Shown: positions 18,147-27,670 of the stretch, piece by piece
Position numbering within the stretch: the first letter of the stretch is position 1
Layout of the letters: every line of letters begins with the position of its first letter
DNA from: Microbulbifer sp. ALW1
GTDB lineage: Bacteria > Pseudomonadota > Gammaproteobacteria > Pseudomonadales > Cellvibrionaceae
Reading direction: 5' to 3'
DNA: 64,000 nucleotides
Assembly (NCBI RefSeq): GCF_009903625.1
Contig: NZ_CP047569.1
Span: 206,001-270,000, forward strand
Notes under the pieces: model-generated
What the model was told of the DNA's origin: nothing
Seen by the model: the letters and a program-made list of their open reading frames with translations, nothing else
Database searches by the model: none
Program-made: the position numbers and the translations under genes

Positions 18147-19637
18147 ATGAGCCAAGAAAGACTCAACAACCAACTTCTGGAAAGCCTCCCCGCCGAGGTG
18201 ATCAAACCGGCCTACGACCGCAACGAAGTCACTACTGGCATCGTGCACCTGGGCATCGGCGCTTTCCACCGCGCACACCAGGCGTGGTACACGGAAAACC
18301 GTATTGCCGCCGGTGAAAAGGACTGGGGCATTGTGGGTGCGAGCCTGCGCTCCGCCGGGGTACGCGATCAGCTAGTGCCGCAGAACGGCCTTTATTCCGT
18401 GGTGGAGAAGTCCAATGCGGGCACCAAGGTGCAGATCGTCGGTGCGGTGAGCGATGTGCTGGTGGGCCCGGAAAGCCCACAGCAACTGCTGGAGCTGCTG
18501 GCCCAGGAAAGCGTGCGTATCGTTTCCCTGACCATCACCGAGAAAGGCTACTGCCACGATCCGGCGAGCGGCGACCTGAACCCGCAGCACCCGGACGTGA
18601 TTCACGATCTGGCGAATCCGCAAGCTCCCAAGTCTGCGCTTGGTTACATCGTCGGCGCCCTGGCCCTGCGCAAGGAGCGCGGTCTGCCGGGCTTTACCGT
18701 ACTGACCTGTGACAACCTGCCATCCAACGGCAAGCTGCTGGGCAACGTGCTGGGGCAGTTTGCGGAGAAAGTCGACAGCGAACTGGCAGCGTGGATTGCG
18801 GAAAACACCACCACGCCGTCCACCATGGTGGACCGTATTGTGCCGGCCACCACCGATGCCGACCGCGAGGAGCTGGAAGCGCTGATCGGCTGTCGCGATG
18901 AGGCGGCGGTAATGGCGGAGCCTTTCGCCCAGTGGGTTGTGGAAGACAATTTCCTGCGCGGCCGCCCGGAGTGGGACAAGGCCGGCGCGACCTTTGTGGA
19001 CGATGTGGAAGTCTACGAACTGATCAAGCTGCGCCTGCTGAACGGCAGCCACTCCATGCTGGCTTACAGCGGCTATCTGGCTGGCTGTGAAACTGTTGCA
19101 GACGTGATGGCGGTACCGGCATTCAACAAGCTGGCACTGCACTTCATGCAGTCCGAGGCTACTACCTCTATCGAGGTACCTGCCGAGTTTGATATTGCCG
19201 CTTACCAGGCAGAACTGATCGAGCGCTTCGAGAACCGCGCCCTGCGCCACCGTACCTGGCAGATCGCCATGGACGGTTCGCAGAAGATTCCGCAGCGCTG
19301 GCTGGGCACCCTGCGCCACCAGCTGGCGAATAACGGTCTCATCGAAGTGCTGAGCTTTGCCCTGGCCAACTGGATCCGTTACGTATCCGCGGTGGACGAG
19401 AAAGGCAATGCCATCGAGGTTTCCGATCCGCTGGCGGCAGACCTGAAAGCGATTTGCGATCAGTACAAGCCGCAAGGAAACGAAGCACTGGCCGCGAACT
19501 TCCTCGCGTTTACGCCGGTGTTCGGTGACGACCTGAAACAGAGCGCACCCCTGCAGGATGCCGTGGTGAACTGGCTGAACAAGCTGGATGCACAGGGCAC
19601 CCTGGCCTGTGTGGAAGAAGCGTTCGCGAGCCTGTGA
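18147..19637 (+). CDS. Mannitol dehydrogenase family protein, probable fructuronate (or tagaturonate) reductase
   Basis: The 496-aa protein is a complete polyol-specific long-chain dehydrogenase with the cofactor segment GIVHLGIGAFHRAHQAWY and the active-site motif LIKLRLLNGSHSMLAY. It is a paralogue of the truncated gene at 1-1036. It sits 13 bp after uxaC, so uronate ketose reduction (fructuronate to mannonate) is the natural role. No protein resembling E. coli UxaB is visible in the window although UxaA is encoded. This copy, or the one next to uxuA, might therefore serve tagaturonate; that is inference. A terminator lies 220 bp downstream. Confidence 0.85.
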   Translation: MSQERLNNQLLESLPAEVIKPAYDRNEVTTGIVHLGIGAFHRAHQAWYTENRIAAGEKDWGIVGASLRSAGVRDQLVPQNGLYSVVEKSNAGTKVQIVGAVSDVLVGPESPQQLLELLAQESVRIVSLTITEKGYCHDPASGDLNPQHPDVIHDLANPQAPKSALGYIVGALALRKERGLPGFTVLTCDNLPSNGKLLGNVLGQFAEKVDSELAAWIAENTTTPSTMVDRIVPATTDADREELEALIGCRDEAAVMAEPFAQWVVEDNFLRGRPEWDKAGATFVDDVEVYELIKLRLLNGSHSMLAYSGYLAGCETVADVMAVPAFNKLALHFMQSEATTSIEVPAEFDIAAYQAELIERFENRALRHRTWQIAMDGSQKIPQRWLGTLRHQLANNGLIEVLSFALANWIRYVSAVDEKGNAIEVSDPLAADLKAICDQYKPQGNEALAANFLAFTPVFGDDLKQSAPLQDAVVNWLNKLDAQGTLACVEEAFASL

Positions 19638-19857
19638 TTTTTTTAAGCCAGTAAGTCTGTAAGTTTTTTGTGATCTATCTGCCGGCGGCTGTTAACCAAT
19701 TACCTACAGTAATGCCGGCCTTTCCTTCGGGAATCAACAGTTTGTCTTTTTGTTTGTTTATTTTTGCTTTGTTTTAAAGCACTCGTATTTTGTTTGGTAG
19801 TTTGCCATTAGTTTCCATTGCTCTGTTTTGAGAATCTCCCTTGGAAACTTTCTTTTG

Positions 19858-19888
19858 AATCCCGCGGCTAACCCCGCGGGATTTTTTT
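19858..19888 (+). terminator. Intrinsic terminator of the uxaC operon
   Basis: AATCCCGCGG (19858-19867) pairs with CCGCGGGATT (19874-19883), followed by further T to 19888. It separates the plus-strand uxaC operon from the convergent nap operon. Confidence 0.85.
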
Positions 19889-19899
19889 ATGGGCGCACG

Positions 19900-20580
19900 T
19901 TAGTCTTTGTCTTCGACCTTTTGCTTGGTGTCGTCCGCTTTCAGCGGGTTGTCGTCGCCAAACCGACTGGCGTCGTGGGCCGGGTTGTCCGGGCCCCAGG
20001 CATCCTCGTTGGCCATGTTCGGCAGGTGGTGGGCGATACCGCGATGGCAGTCGATACAGGTCGCCTTGCCGGTAGCAAGCTGGGTCGAGTGCATCTGGCG
20101 CGCGCGCAGGCTCTGCACACTAAAGTCCATGTACTCGAAGTCGTGGCAGTTTCGGCATTCCAGGGAGTCGTTGGCTTTCAGGCGCGCCCACTCGTGTTGT
20201 GCCAGCTCCAGGCGCTTGTCGAGGAATTTTTCCCGCGTACTTATGGTCCCGAAAATCTTCCCCCACACCTCTTTTGAGGCCTGCATTTTACGCGCGATTT
20301 TGTGTGTCCACTCGTGGGGCACATGGCAATCCGGGCAGGTGGCGCGGACGCCGGAGCGGTTGGTCCAGTGAATGGTACCTTTCAGTTCCTGATAGACGTT
20401 GTCGCGCATCTCGTGACAGCTGATGCAGAACTTTTCGGTATTGGTCGCTTCCAGCGCGGTGTTGAAACCGCCCCAGAAAATAATCCCGGCGATAAACCCA
20501 CTCAGCAGCAGAAAGCCCAAGCTGAATGCGGTGGCCGGGTGGCTCAGGGTGTGCCAGTAACCTTTAATCCAGTCAATCAT
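19900..20580 (-). CDS. napC: Membrane-anchored tetraheme cytochrome c, NapC/NirT family
   Basis: NapC oxidises quinol and passes electrons to NapB/NapA in the periplasm. The 226-aa protein has one N-terminal membrane anchor (about residues 17-39) and four CxxCH heme sites: CISCH, CPDCH, CRNCH and CIDCH. The C-terminus is charged and Asp/Lys-rich. It is the last gene of a napEDABC operon, starting 65 bp after napB. Confidence 0.95.
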   Translation of the reverse strand: MIDWIKGYWHTLSHPATAFSLGFLLLSGFIAGIIFWGGFNTALEATNTEKFCISCHEMRDNVYQELKGTIHWTNRSGVRATCPDCHVPHEWTHKIARKMQASKEVWGKIFGTISTREKFLDKRLELAQHEWARLKANDSLECRNCHDFEYMDFSVQSLRARQMHSTQLATGKATCIDCHRGIAHHLPNMANEDAWGPDNPAHDASRFGDDNPLKADDTKQKVEDKD

Positions 20581-20645
20581 CGCTCAGCTTCCGGATCGAA
20601 TAGTGGTTGGCAAAATATCTATTGGCTTGCTTCACTCGCCAAACC

Positions 20646-21137
20646 TTACTGGGCAGACTCTTGCTTCTGGTTACGCAGCAAAATATCCACATCCTTGAAG
20701 GTATTGCCCACCGAGGATTTCGCCGTGGTCTGCGGGACATGACACTGCAAACAGAAGTAGCGTCGCGGCGCCACATCGGCCAGCACCTGGAAATCCCGAT
20801 CCATAAAGTGCGTAATACTGATCATCGGCGCACCGCTGACGGCGGTCTGGATGCGGTGGTGGCACTCCAGACAGCGGTTGCTGTTCTTGTCGATCTGGTA
20901 ATCGCGGATGGTATGGGGGATGGTCGGCGGCTGTTCCGGATAGGCGCGCACGCGCTTACCGTTCGCATTCACCGGATCGGCCAGCTGCGGTGCATCCTTT
21001 TCTTCAAACAGGGTACCGCCCTTGCGAATACCATCCGGTCCGGGGGTATTGGGAAATTGCTCCGCTACCGTCGCCAGGCCACACACCAGAACGATCAGCG
21101 CTCCGACGATTGAGAAAACCTGTTTTCCGTTCATCAT
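20646..21137 (-). CDS. napB: Periplasmic nitrate reductase, diheme cytochrome c subunit
   Basis: NapB transfers electrons from NapC to NapA. The 163-aa protein has an N-terminal export/anchor segment (VFSIVGALIVLVCGLATV) and two heme motifs, CLECHHR and CLQCHVP, with the conserved IPHTIRDYQI segment between. Two adjacent ATGs (21137, 21134) follow GGGAGG; the second has better spacing. It starts 9 bp after the napA stop. Confidence 0.95.
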   Translation of the reverse strand: MMNGKQVFSIVGALIVLVCGLATVAEQFPNTPGPDGIRKGGTLFEEKDAPQLADPVNANGKRVRAYPEQPPTIPHTIRDYQIDKNSNRCLECHHRIQTAVSGAPMISITHFMDRDFQVLADVAPRRYFCLQCHVPQTTAKSSVGNTFKDVDILLRNQKQESAQ

Positions 21138-21146
21138 CGCCTCCCG

Positions 21147-23651
21147 TCAGGCCAGGGATATCAGTTCCAGCTTCACCGCGCATTTTTTAAAGTCGGTCTG
21201 CTTGGAAATAGGATCGGTCGCATCCAGCGTGACTTTGTTGATCAGGCGCTGGGCGTCGAAGAAAGGCACATACACCAGCCCCTTGGGTGGCCGCGCGCGA
21301 CCGCGGGTTTCCACCCGCCCAACCATTTCACCGCGGCGACTGACGACTTTGATCTCACTGCCGCGACGGAAGCCCTGGGCCTGGGCGTCGTCCGGATGCA
21401 TATACACCAGTCCATAAGGTACAGCGCTGAACAGTTCCGGTACCCGCTGAGTCATGGAGCCGGTGTGCCAGTGTTCCAGCACGCGACCAGTACACAGCCA
21501 GAAGGGATATTCCTTGTCCGGGGATTCTGCGGGCGGCTCGTAAGGCAACGCAAAAATGCGCGCGCGGCCGTCCTTGTTGCCGTAGAACTGCACGCCCGCT
21601 CCCGTCTGCACATAGGGATCGTAGCCTTCGCGGAAACGCCACAGGGTTTCCTTGCCGTTGACCACCGGCCAGCGCAAGCCGCGCTCTTGATGGTAACGAT
21701 CAAACGGCGCCAGGTCGTGACCGTGGCCGCGGCCGAACTCCGCATATTCTTCAAACAGTCCTTTCTGGATATAGAAACCAAACGCATCGGCCTCGTCATT
21801 GGCGTAAGCGCCGTCTCTATCCGAGTTGGGATAACGGTTGGCATGGCCGTTGGCGAAGAGCACTTCGTACAGGGTTTTGCCCCGGTACTCCCGCGCCTTG
21901 CCGAGCAATTCCTGCGGCCAGACTTCATCGGTTTTGAAGCGTTTGGAAAATTCCACCAGCTGCCACAGGTCGGATTTACTTTCCCCCGGTGCTTTCACCT
22001 GCTGGTGCCAGAACTGGGTGCGCCGTTCCGCATTGCCGTAGGCGCCCTCTTTTTCCACCCACATGGCCGTGGGCAAAATCAGGTCGGCGGCCTGGGCGGA
22101 CGTGGTGGGATACACATCGGACACCACCACAAAAGTCTCCGGATTGCGCCAGCCGGGCAGCAGCTCCTGCATCAGGTTGGGGCCGGCCTGAGCGTTGTTG
22201 GAAGCCTGGGTCCAGTAGACCCGCAACTTGCCGTCTTTCAGTGCGCGGCTCTGTGCCACCGCATGGAAGCCGGGCTTCGGTGGAATGGTACCTTCGGGTA
22301 AACGCCAGATTTTTTCCGCCGTGGCGCGGTGTTTGGGGTTGGCCACCAGCAGGTCGGCGGGTAATCGGTGGGAAAAGGTCCCTACTTCCCGCGCGGTGCC
22401 GCAGGCGGAAGGTTGTCCGGTCAGGGAAAATGGACTGTTGCCAGGGCTGGAAATTTTGCCGGTAAGCAGGTGTAGGTTGTACACCATGTTGTTAGCCCAG
22501 ACACCGCGAGTGTGCTGGTTAAAGCCCATGGTCCAGAGGGACATGACTTTGGTTTTCGGATCGGCGTAAAGCTCCGCCAGTGCGGTCAGGCTCTCTTTCG
22601 GTACTCCGGTTTCCTTCGACACCCTATCCAGTGAATAAGGCTTGAGGAAGTCGGCAAACTCCTTAAAGCTCATGTCGGTCCAGCTATTGGCTTTGTCGCG
22701 CCCGCTCGCCTCTTGTTCCAGGGGATGTTCATCCCGCAGGCCGTAGCCAATATTGGTTTCGCCGCGCACAAAGTTCGTGTGCTTTTTAACAAACTCCTGG
22801 TTTACCTTGTTGTTCTGGATAATGTAATTGGCGATAAAGTTCAGAATCAGCAGATCGGAGTGCGGTGAAAATACAATGGGAATATCGGCCAGTTCAAAAC
22901 TGCGGTGTTCGTAGGTAGACAGCACTGCAACTTTGCAGCCGGGATGCGAGAGCCGGCGATCGGTGACCCGCGACCAGAGAATCGGGTGCATCTCCGCCAT
23001 GTTCGAGCCCCAGAGCACGAAAGCATCGGCATTTTCAAAATCGTCGTAGCAACCCATGGGTTCGTCGATGCCAAAAGTGCGCATGAAACCCATCACCGCC
23101 GATGCCATACAATGGCGTGCATTGGGGTCAATATTGTTGGAGCGGAAGCCCGCCTTCATCAATTTGCTGGCGGCGTACCCCTCCCATACCGTCCACTGCC
23201 CGGAGCCGAACATCCCCACGGATTCGGGCCCGTGGTTCTTGATCGCCTCTTTGTATTTCTGCTCCATGACGTCAAAGGCCTGGTCCCAGGACACCTCGAC
23301 AAAATCGCCGTTTTTATCGTACTTGCCGTTACTCATGCGCAGTAACGGTTTGGTTAGTCGGTCACTGCCGTACATGATTTTCGACAGGAAGTAGCCTTTG
23401 ACACAGTTGAGGCCGCGATTCACTTCCGCCTTGATATCGCCGTGCGTGGCCACCACCCGATTGTCTTTGGTGGCAACCATAACACTGCAGCCGGTGCCAC
23501 AGAAACGACAGGGCGCCTTGTTCCAGTTGAGCTCATTGGCGCCCCCCTGGCTCACCAGGTTCTGGGTTTTTGCGGGCACTGCCAGACCGGCAGCCGCAGC
23601 CGCGGCCACTACCGCGCTGGCCTTGGTAAATTCCCGTCGGGTAATCGCCAT
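21147..23651 (-). CDS. napA: Periplasmic nitrate reductase, catalytic subunit (bis-MGD, 4Fe-4S)
   Basis: NapA reduces nitrate to nitrite in the periplasm. The 834-aa protein begins [12 protein letters not shown], a twin-arginine export signal followed by an Ala-rich hydrophobic region. A 4Fe-4S site (PCRFCGTGC plus a later Cys in GLNCVKGYF) and the Mo-ligand Cys in ARHCMASAV are present. Length fits the family. The open frame extends 42 codons upstream into napD, but the Tat signal fixes the start at 23651, one base past the napD stop. Confidence 0.97.
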   Translation of the reverse strand: MAITRREFTKASAVVAAAAAAGLAVPAKTQNLVSQGGANELNWNKAPCRFCGTGCSVMVATKDNRVVATHGDIKAEVNRGLNCVKGYFLSKIMYGSDRLTKPLLRMSNGKYDKNGDFVEVSWDQAFDVMEQKYKEAIKNHGPESVGMFGSGQWTVWEGYAASKLMKAGFRSNNIDPNARHCMASAVMGFMRTFGIDEPMGCYDDFENADAFVLWGSNMAEMHPILWSRVTDRRLSHPGCKVAVLSTYEHRSFELADIPIVFSPHSDLLILNFIANYIIQNNKVNQEFVKKHTNFVRGETNIGYGLRDEHPLEQEASGRDKANSWTDMSFKEFADFLKPYSLDRVSKETGVPKESLTALAELYADPKTKVMSLWTMGFNQHTRGVWANNMVYNLHLLTGKISSPGNSPFSLTGQPSACGTAREVGTFSHRLPADLLVANPKHRATAEKIWRLPEGTIPPKPGFHAVAQSRALKDGKLRVYWTQASNNAQAGPNLMQELLPGWRNPETFVVVSDVYPTTSAQAADLILPTAMWVEKEGAYGNAERRTQFWHQQVKAPGESKSDLWQLVEFSKRFKTDEVWPQELLGKAREYRGKTLYEVLFANGHANRYPNSDRDGAYANDEADAFGFYIQKGLFEEYAEFGRGHGHDLAPFDRYHQERGLRWPVVNGKETLWRFREGYDPYVQTGAGVQFYGNKDGRARIFALPYEPPAESPDKEYPFWLCTGRVLEHWHTGSMTQRVPELFSAVPYGLVYMHPDDAQAQGFRRGSEIKVVSRRGEMVGRVETRGRARPPKGLVYVPFFDAQRLINKVTLDATDPISKQTDFKKCAVKLELISLA

Positions 23652-23652
23652 G

Positions 23653-24012
23653 TCACAGTTCTCCCAAGATTTTGACCGGCTGTGCCTGATCGTCGTCGCA
23701 GGCGCTGTCCACCAGCTCGTCGTTGATATCTGCCAGTGCCAGTTCTTCGTGATAGACCATGGACACGTTAAGCACACCGGGTTGATCCTTGATGGTCTCG
23801 ATCATGCCGTTGATCTGCAGGTGATCCTGGGTTTCCAGCACTACCACCAGTTTTCCCGACTCGCAGCCGAGGTGAATTTCCAGCTCGGGGCGACTCTCGA
23901 ACCAGCAACTCACCGCGGTGTTATGTTCCGGCCGAACGTGCACGATCAGGCTGACAATATGTAGCGTTTGCGCCTGCGCTACTGGATCAAGATCCACCTT
24001 TTGCTGCGTCAT
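23653..24012 (-). CDS. napD: NapD, chaperone for NapA maturation and Tat export
   Basis: NapD binds the NapA twin-arginine signal and prevents premature export. The 119-aa protein has the family core [13 protein letters not shown], a ferredoxin-like fold pattern ([11 protein letters not shown]) and [12 protein letters not shown]. It has an acidic C-terminal extension and is longer than E. coli NapD (87 aa). The start at 24012 is chosen because the frame upstream to 24144 is unlike NapD. It abuts napA with one base between stop and start, implying coupling. Confidence 0.9.
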   Translation of the reverse strand: MTQQKVDLDPVAQAQTLHIVSLIVHVRPEHNTAVSCWFESRPELEIHLGCESGKLVVVLETQDHLQINGMIETIKDQPGVLNVSMVYHEELALADINDELVDSACDDDQAQPVKILGEL

Positions 24013-24118
24013 TTTCCGTTTGCTCTCATCACATTTACTTGGATCCAGCCAAGCCCAAACATACCGCTTCACGGGCGTAGCGATTTCACTGGAGTGACCA
24101 TCACCGTTGATAGACCTG

Positions 24119-24310
24119 TCATGCGGGTGGCCCAGGCGGGCCAAAGATCATCTGGAGTATCCAGACCATAAATCCGTATCCACCGACGATGGCGATGGCG
24201 AGAAGGGGAAAAAGGAAAACAAGAATAAACAGTACCAGGCGCGCTTCACGACCTCGCTGCGTCGATCCTGATGTCGGTTTCTGCTCAGCCAAGATCACCA
24301 CCCTGTTCAT
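24119..24310 (-). CDS. napE: NapE, small membrane protein of the nap operon
   Basis: The product (up to 63 aa) has one transmembrane helix and the family C-terminus FVGGYGF-like GGYGFMVWILQMIFGPPG. NapE is a single-span protein of uncertain function found at the head of nap operons. The start is not settled: the ATG at 24310 has no clear ribosome site, and a TTG about 7 codons later follows AGGGTGG. It is first in the napEDABC order, with 106 bp before napD. Confidence 0.82.
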   Translation of the reverse strand: MNRVVILAEQKPTSGSTQRGREARLVLFILVFLFPLLAIAIVGGYGFMVWILQMIFGPPGPPA

Positions 24311-24583
24311 TACGGAAAGAAATTACGACCAGCGTTAATATGCACTTAACTGCTCTCGCGTGCGTCAAGGCGTGCCTGCACAACAAATAAAGGCACAAGT
24401 GCTCACTGACGCCATTTCTGGACATATAAATAGAGTCTAGAAAGGAGGCTAGAACCAACAAGTAAATTTGCAGATAAATGATCAACGCGGCGCGGCTTTC
24501 AAAGTCGGGAATTAAAAAATGTGGGTATTGGGAGCGGAAGTAAGGGGAAAGCGCGTTGAGTAACCGGCGGAAAAATCCGACAT

Positions 24584-24606
24584 AAAAAAGCCGGGCATAG
24601 CCCGGC
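24584..24606 (-). terminator. Intrinsic terminator downstream of TonB receptor 2
   Basis: GCCGGGC (24590-24596) pairs with GCCCGGC (24600-24606) around a 3-nt loop. On the minus strand the stem is followed by six T. It is 163 bp past the receptor stop. Confidence 0.85.
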
Positions 24607-24654
24607 AAGCAAAACGGAAATGAGAATTACAATTAACCGCATGTAATACACCTA

Positions 24655-24686
24655 CCTGCAGACTGGAGCAATCCCCAGCCTGCAGG
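24655..24686. other. Interrupted hairpin in the 3' region of TonB receptor 2
   Basis: CCTGCAG + CTGG (24655-24666) can pair with CCAG + CTGCAGG (24675-24686), with one mismatch opposite and an 8-nt loop. It lacks a T-run and lies between the receptor stop and the terminator, so it may shape the mRNA 3' end. Confidence 0.5.
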
Positions 24687-24768
24687 CACGATGTGCTTTC
24701 TCAATGGCACGGCCTTCTTCTAACCGTGGCCGTTAATCAGACCTATGCCATTTCCCTACCTCCGCGGA

Positions 24769-27561
24769 TTAGAAGTTCACCCGCAGGCCCAGTAAGACCT
24801 CACGTCCGGTGCTGTTGTATTCCCGCACCATATCCAGGTCTCCCACAGGCCCGGTGGTATACAGCCGCTCGGTTTCGTTGGTGAGGTTGATCGCTTCCAG
24901 GGTGACTTTCATGTAATCGGTCACGTTGTAAAACGCCGACATATCCAGGCGGGTTGGCCCGGTTGTGGCGTGGGCGGTGTTGCCATCGGAACCGGTCTGG
25001 TCGGTGATGTAGTCGTCGCGACCGTTGACCATCAGGCGACCACCGAACAGGTCCGTTTCGTAATACAGGCCCAGGTTGTAGCTGTTTTCCGACAGCCCCT
25101 CGAGAGAGCCGACAATACCGTTGCCGAATTCCGCCTCGGATTTCACATGGGTGAAGTTTGCCAGCACACCGAAGTTACTCGCCCAGCCTGGCAGGAAGCG
25201 CAGCGGCTGCTGGTAGGAAAGCTCGTAACCGTCCAGGTCTGCACCCTCGCCGTTTTCACTGGTGGTGATGTTCCAGTCGTCCGAGTTCGGCGACAGCACG
25301 CTCGCGTCGTACAGCGGGCTGTTCACATCGTACTCGGGGCGCGCGGCAACAATGGCGCGGATATCAGACGGCAGCTCCTGGCCGGTCAAAGTAGTGCCGG
25401 TAATAAAGCTTTCAATCTGCTTGTGGAATACGGTGAAAGCCAGCAGGGACTCCTCGCCGAAATACCACTCCAGGCCGATATCCGCAGAGTTTGCGCGAAT
25501 CGGCTCCAGGCCGGGGTTGCCCACGGATACATTGCCGTTGATCGGGGTAACGCTGACGGTACCCGCCATACTGCCCAGACCCGGGCGCGACAGGTTGCGC
25601 GCGAGGCCCACACGCAGGTAAAGGTCATCCTGGAATTCCCACAGTACGTTGGTGGAAGGCAACCACTCGGTGTAGCTGTCTTCCAGTTCCGTGGGCACAA
25701 AGCCGCCCTGGCCGTCGCTGGTAACCCCTTTGGAGTTCACGGTGGTGTCGACCAGGCGCAGACCGGCATTGAATGTCAGCGGACGACCCAGCAGCTCGGT
25801 ATTCACGTTGGTCTCTACGTAACCGCCCAGGGTTTCTTCGATGATGTTGTAGGTGTTGGAGTTGTCTTCATCCAGGGTGAACTGACCGGCACCCCAGGCG
25901 GCATTGGCGCGATTGAAATCGGCCACCAGCCAGTTGCGCGGGAAGTCAGACGGCGCATCAATACCACTGCCGTAGCCATCAATAATATCCGCCAGGTTGG
26001 CTGTCAGCGCGGCAGTGACCGATCCCGGCTGGGTAATGCTGCCTTCTGTGGGGTTCCAGAACTCGGAATCCACTTCACGGCTGTTCCAGATCAGGCCGGT
26101 TTTGATGTTGGAGTTGTCGTCTTCGATGGTGAAGTCCGCGCGGAAGGTGTCATTCTGACGGCGCACTTCCTCGTGGCGCAGGGTCGGACCCGACCATACG
26201 TAATTGGATGGATCCAGAATATCGAAGCCGTACGACATTTCGGGAATATCGCTGTCCTTCAGGAAGGAGTAGGAAAACTCGTGTCCCTCTGCAGCGGTAA
26301 TGTTGTAGCGGTACTGCTCTTCGATATGCTCGGATATTGCATTGCCGTACATCAGGTTCAACTGCATGTTGTCGGCGAGGTCGAACTTACCGGTCAATAC
26401 CGTCTGGGTGAAATCGGATTCACTGAACTGGCCACGGCTCTCGGAACGCGGTGTCACATTGTCGAAAGTGCCCGCTACGATGTAGCGGCCGCTGTCATCC
26501 AGGGTAACTTCGCTGGGAGAAATATTGCCGTAGCTGTTACGGAACTGGGCGAAATAGTTGTAGGAGGTTACGTCGGCCTTGAGGTTGGAACTCAGCACAT
26601 CCAGTGCAAATTCCATATTGTCGGTCGGACGGAACTGCACCGAGCCGGTCAAGCCCAGGCGCTCCTGTTCGCGGTTAAAGGAATCCATACGCGGCAGGCG
26701 CGGCGTCCACATGTAATCCAGCTGCTGGCTCTGGTCGATGGCTTCACCCGGGTAGTTGGCGCCCGGGTTTGGGGTGCCGTTGATTACTGTATCGGCATCG
26801 GTATTCGCCCAGCTGCGGCCACCGTTACTGGCGGGGCCGGTCCAGCGCACAGAGCCAAAACCTTCCTGGCGCACAGAGCGTTCTGAGTAAGCGGCACTGA
26901 ACAGCACGCCCACCTTGTCTTCCATAAAGGTGTTGCTGTACATGCCGGTGAGGCGCGGGTTGGTTTCGCCGGCAAAGCTGTCGGCGACCAGGTTACCGCT
27001 GAATGCAACCTGCTGACCGGGATTATCAAACGCGTGCGGCGTGGAAAGTTCAACCGTCGACGCCAGACCGCCCTCTTCTACCGAGGCCACCGGTGACTTG
27101 TGAATGGTAATGCGGTTGAACAGTTCGGACGCGAAGACGTTGAAGTCAAAATCGCGGCCGCGGTTTACGCCACCGGAAGAGTCCAGACCACCGGTGCTCG
27201 CCGGTACTTCCATGCCGTTCAAGGTGGTGCGGGAGAAACCCGGCCCCAGGCCTCGCACGGTAATATTGCGGCCCTCACCACCCTCGCGGGAAATGGCCAC
27301 CCCGGGCACCCGCTGCAGGGACTCCGCCAGGTTGAGGTCCGGCATTTTACCGATTTCTTCGGCAATGATGCTGTCGGTATTGTTGGCGCTCATGCGCTTG
27401 GTATCCAGCGCCCTTTCCAGGGACTGCCGGAAACCGGTAACCGCAACTTCTTCGAGTACCTGACTGTCCTGCTGCTCGGCTTCTTGTGCCGCCTCCTGCG
27501 CAAACGCAGGGGAGGCAAAAGCCATCGCCAGTACCAGTGGTTTTATTGTGTAATTTTTCAT
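24769..27561 (-). CDS. TonB-dependent receptor 2
   Basis: The 930-aa receptor begins with a signal peptide (MKNYTIKPLVLAMAFASPAFA), a Gln/Glu-rich spacer and LEEVAVTGFR. The plug domain contains IGKMPDLNLAESLQRVPGV, ISREGGEGRNITVRGLG and the FASELFNRITIHKS segment typical of Caulobacter-type receptors. The barrel ends in VLLGLRVNF with a terminal Phe. The plug is close to that of receptor 3 (33675-36317), suggesting related ligands. It lies 109 bp after the GH28 gene on the same strand and could be the last gene of the GH105-kduI-kduD-GH28 run. Four short tandem repeats lie just upstream (27596-27643). Confidence 0.93.
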   Translation of the reverse strand: MKNYTIKPLVLAMAFASPAFAQEAAQEAEQQDSQVLEEVAVTGFRQSLERALDTKRMSANNTDSIIAEEIGKMPDLNLAESLQRVPGVAISREGGEGRNITVRGLGPGFSRTTLNGMEVPASTGGLDSSGGVNRGRDFDFNVFASELFNRITIHKSPVASVEEGGLASTVELSTPHAFDNPGQQVAFSGNLVADSFAGETNPRLTGMYSNTFMEDKVGVLFSAAYSERSVRQEGFGSVRWTGPASNGGRSWANTDADTVINGTPNPGANYPGEAIDQSQQLDYMWTPRLPRMDSFNREQERLGLTGSVQFRPTDNMEFALDVLSSNLKADVTSYNYFAQFRNSYGNISPSEVTLDDSGRYIVAGTFDNVTPRSESRGQFSESDFTQTVLTGKFDLADNMQLNLMYGNAISEHIEEQYRYNITAAEGHEFSYSFLKDSDIPEMSYGFDILDPSNYVWSGPTLRHEEVRRQNDTFRADFTIEDDNSNIKTGLIWNSREVDSEFWNPTEGSITQPGSVTAALTANLADIIDGYGSGIDAPSDFPRNWLVADFNRANAAWGAGQFTLDEDNSNTYNIIEETLGGYVETNVNTELLGRPLTFNAGLRLVDTTVNSKGVTSDGQGGFVPTELEDSYTEWLPSTNVLWEFQDDLYLRVGLARNLSRPGLGSMAGTVSVTPINGNVSVGNPGLEPIRANSADIGLEWYFGEESLLAFTVFHKQIESFITGTTLTGQELPSDIRAIVAARPEYDVNSPLYDASVLSPNSDDWNITTSENGEGADLDGYELSYQQPLRFLPGWASNFGVLANFTHVKSEAEFGNGIVGSLEGLSENSYNLGLYYETDLFGGRLMVNGRDDYITDQTGSDGNTAHATTGPTRLDMSAFYNVTDYMKVTLEAINLTNETERLYTTGPVGDLDMVREYNSTGREVLLGLRVNF

Positions 27562-27595
27562 GGCTACTCTCTTCTCTCTGTTGTTTATTACTATT

Positions 27596-27643
27596 GTTTA
27601 TCTCTGTTGTTTAACTCTGCCGTTTAACTCTTTTTTAACTCTG
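27596..27643. repeat. Four degenerate 11-bp tandem repeats upstream of TonB receptor 2
   Basis: GTTTATCTCTG, GTTTAACTCTG, GTTTAACTCTT and TTTTAACTCTG occur at 27596, 27609, 27622 and 27633 (spacing 13, 13, 11). On the receptor mRNA this is an A/G-rich leader just before the ribosome site. Function is unknown. Confidence 0.6.
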
Positions 27644-27670
27644 CTATTGCGCTCTTCACTCTCACTTCAT

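Larger units (their letters stand above)
24311..24768. other. Intergenic region between the nap operon and TonB receptor 2
   Basis: This 458-bp stretch holds the terminator at 24584-24606 and a hairpin at 24655-24686, both downstream of the receptor, and the nap promoter region nearer 24311-24450. I did not find a clear FNR (TTGAT-N4-ATCAA) site. A minus-strand open frame (24285-24608) covers the terminator and looks non-coding. Confidence 0.5.

Noticed and set aside
24285..24608. A 107-codon minus-strand frame overlapping napE and the receptor 2 terminator
   Set aside because: It contains the intrinsic terminator at 24584-24606, has no ribosome site and overlaps the better supported napE.
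24970..26886. A 638-codon open frame on the plus strand
   Set aside because: Antisense to TonB receptor 2 with no family features.
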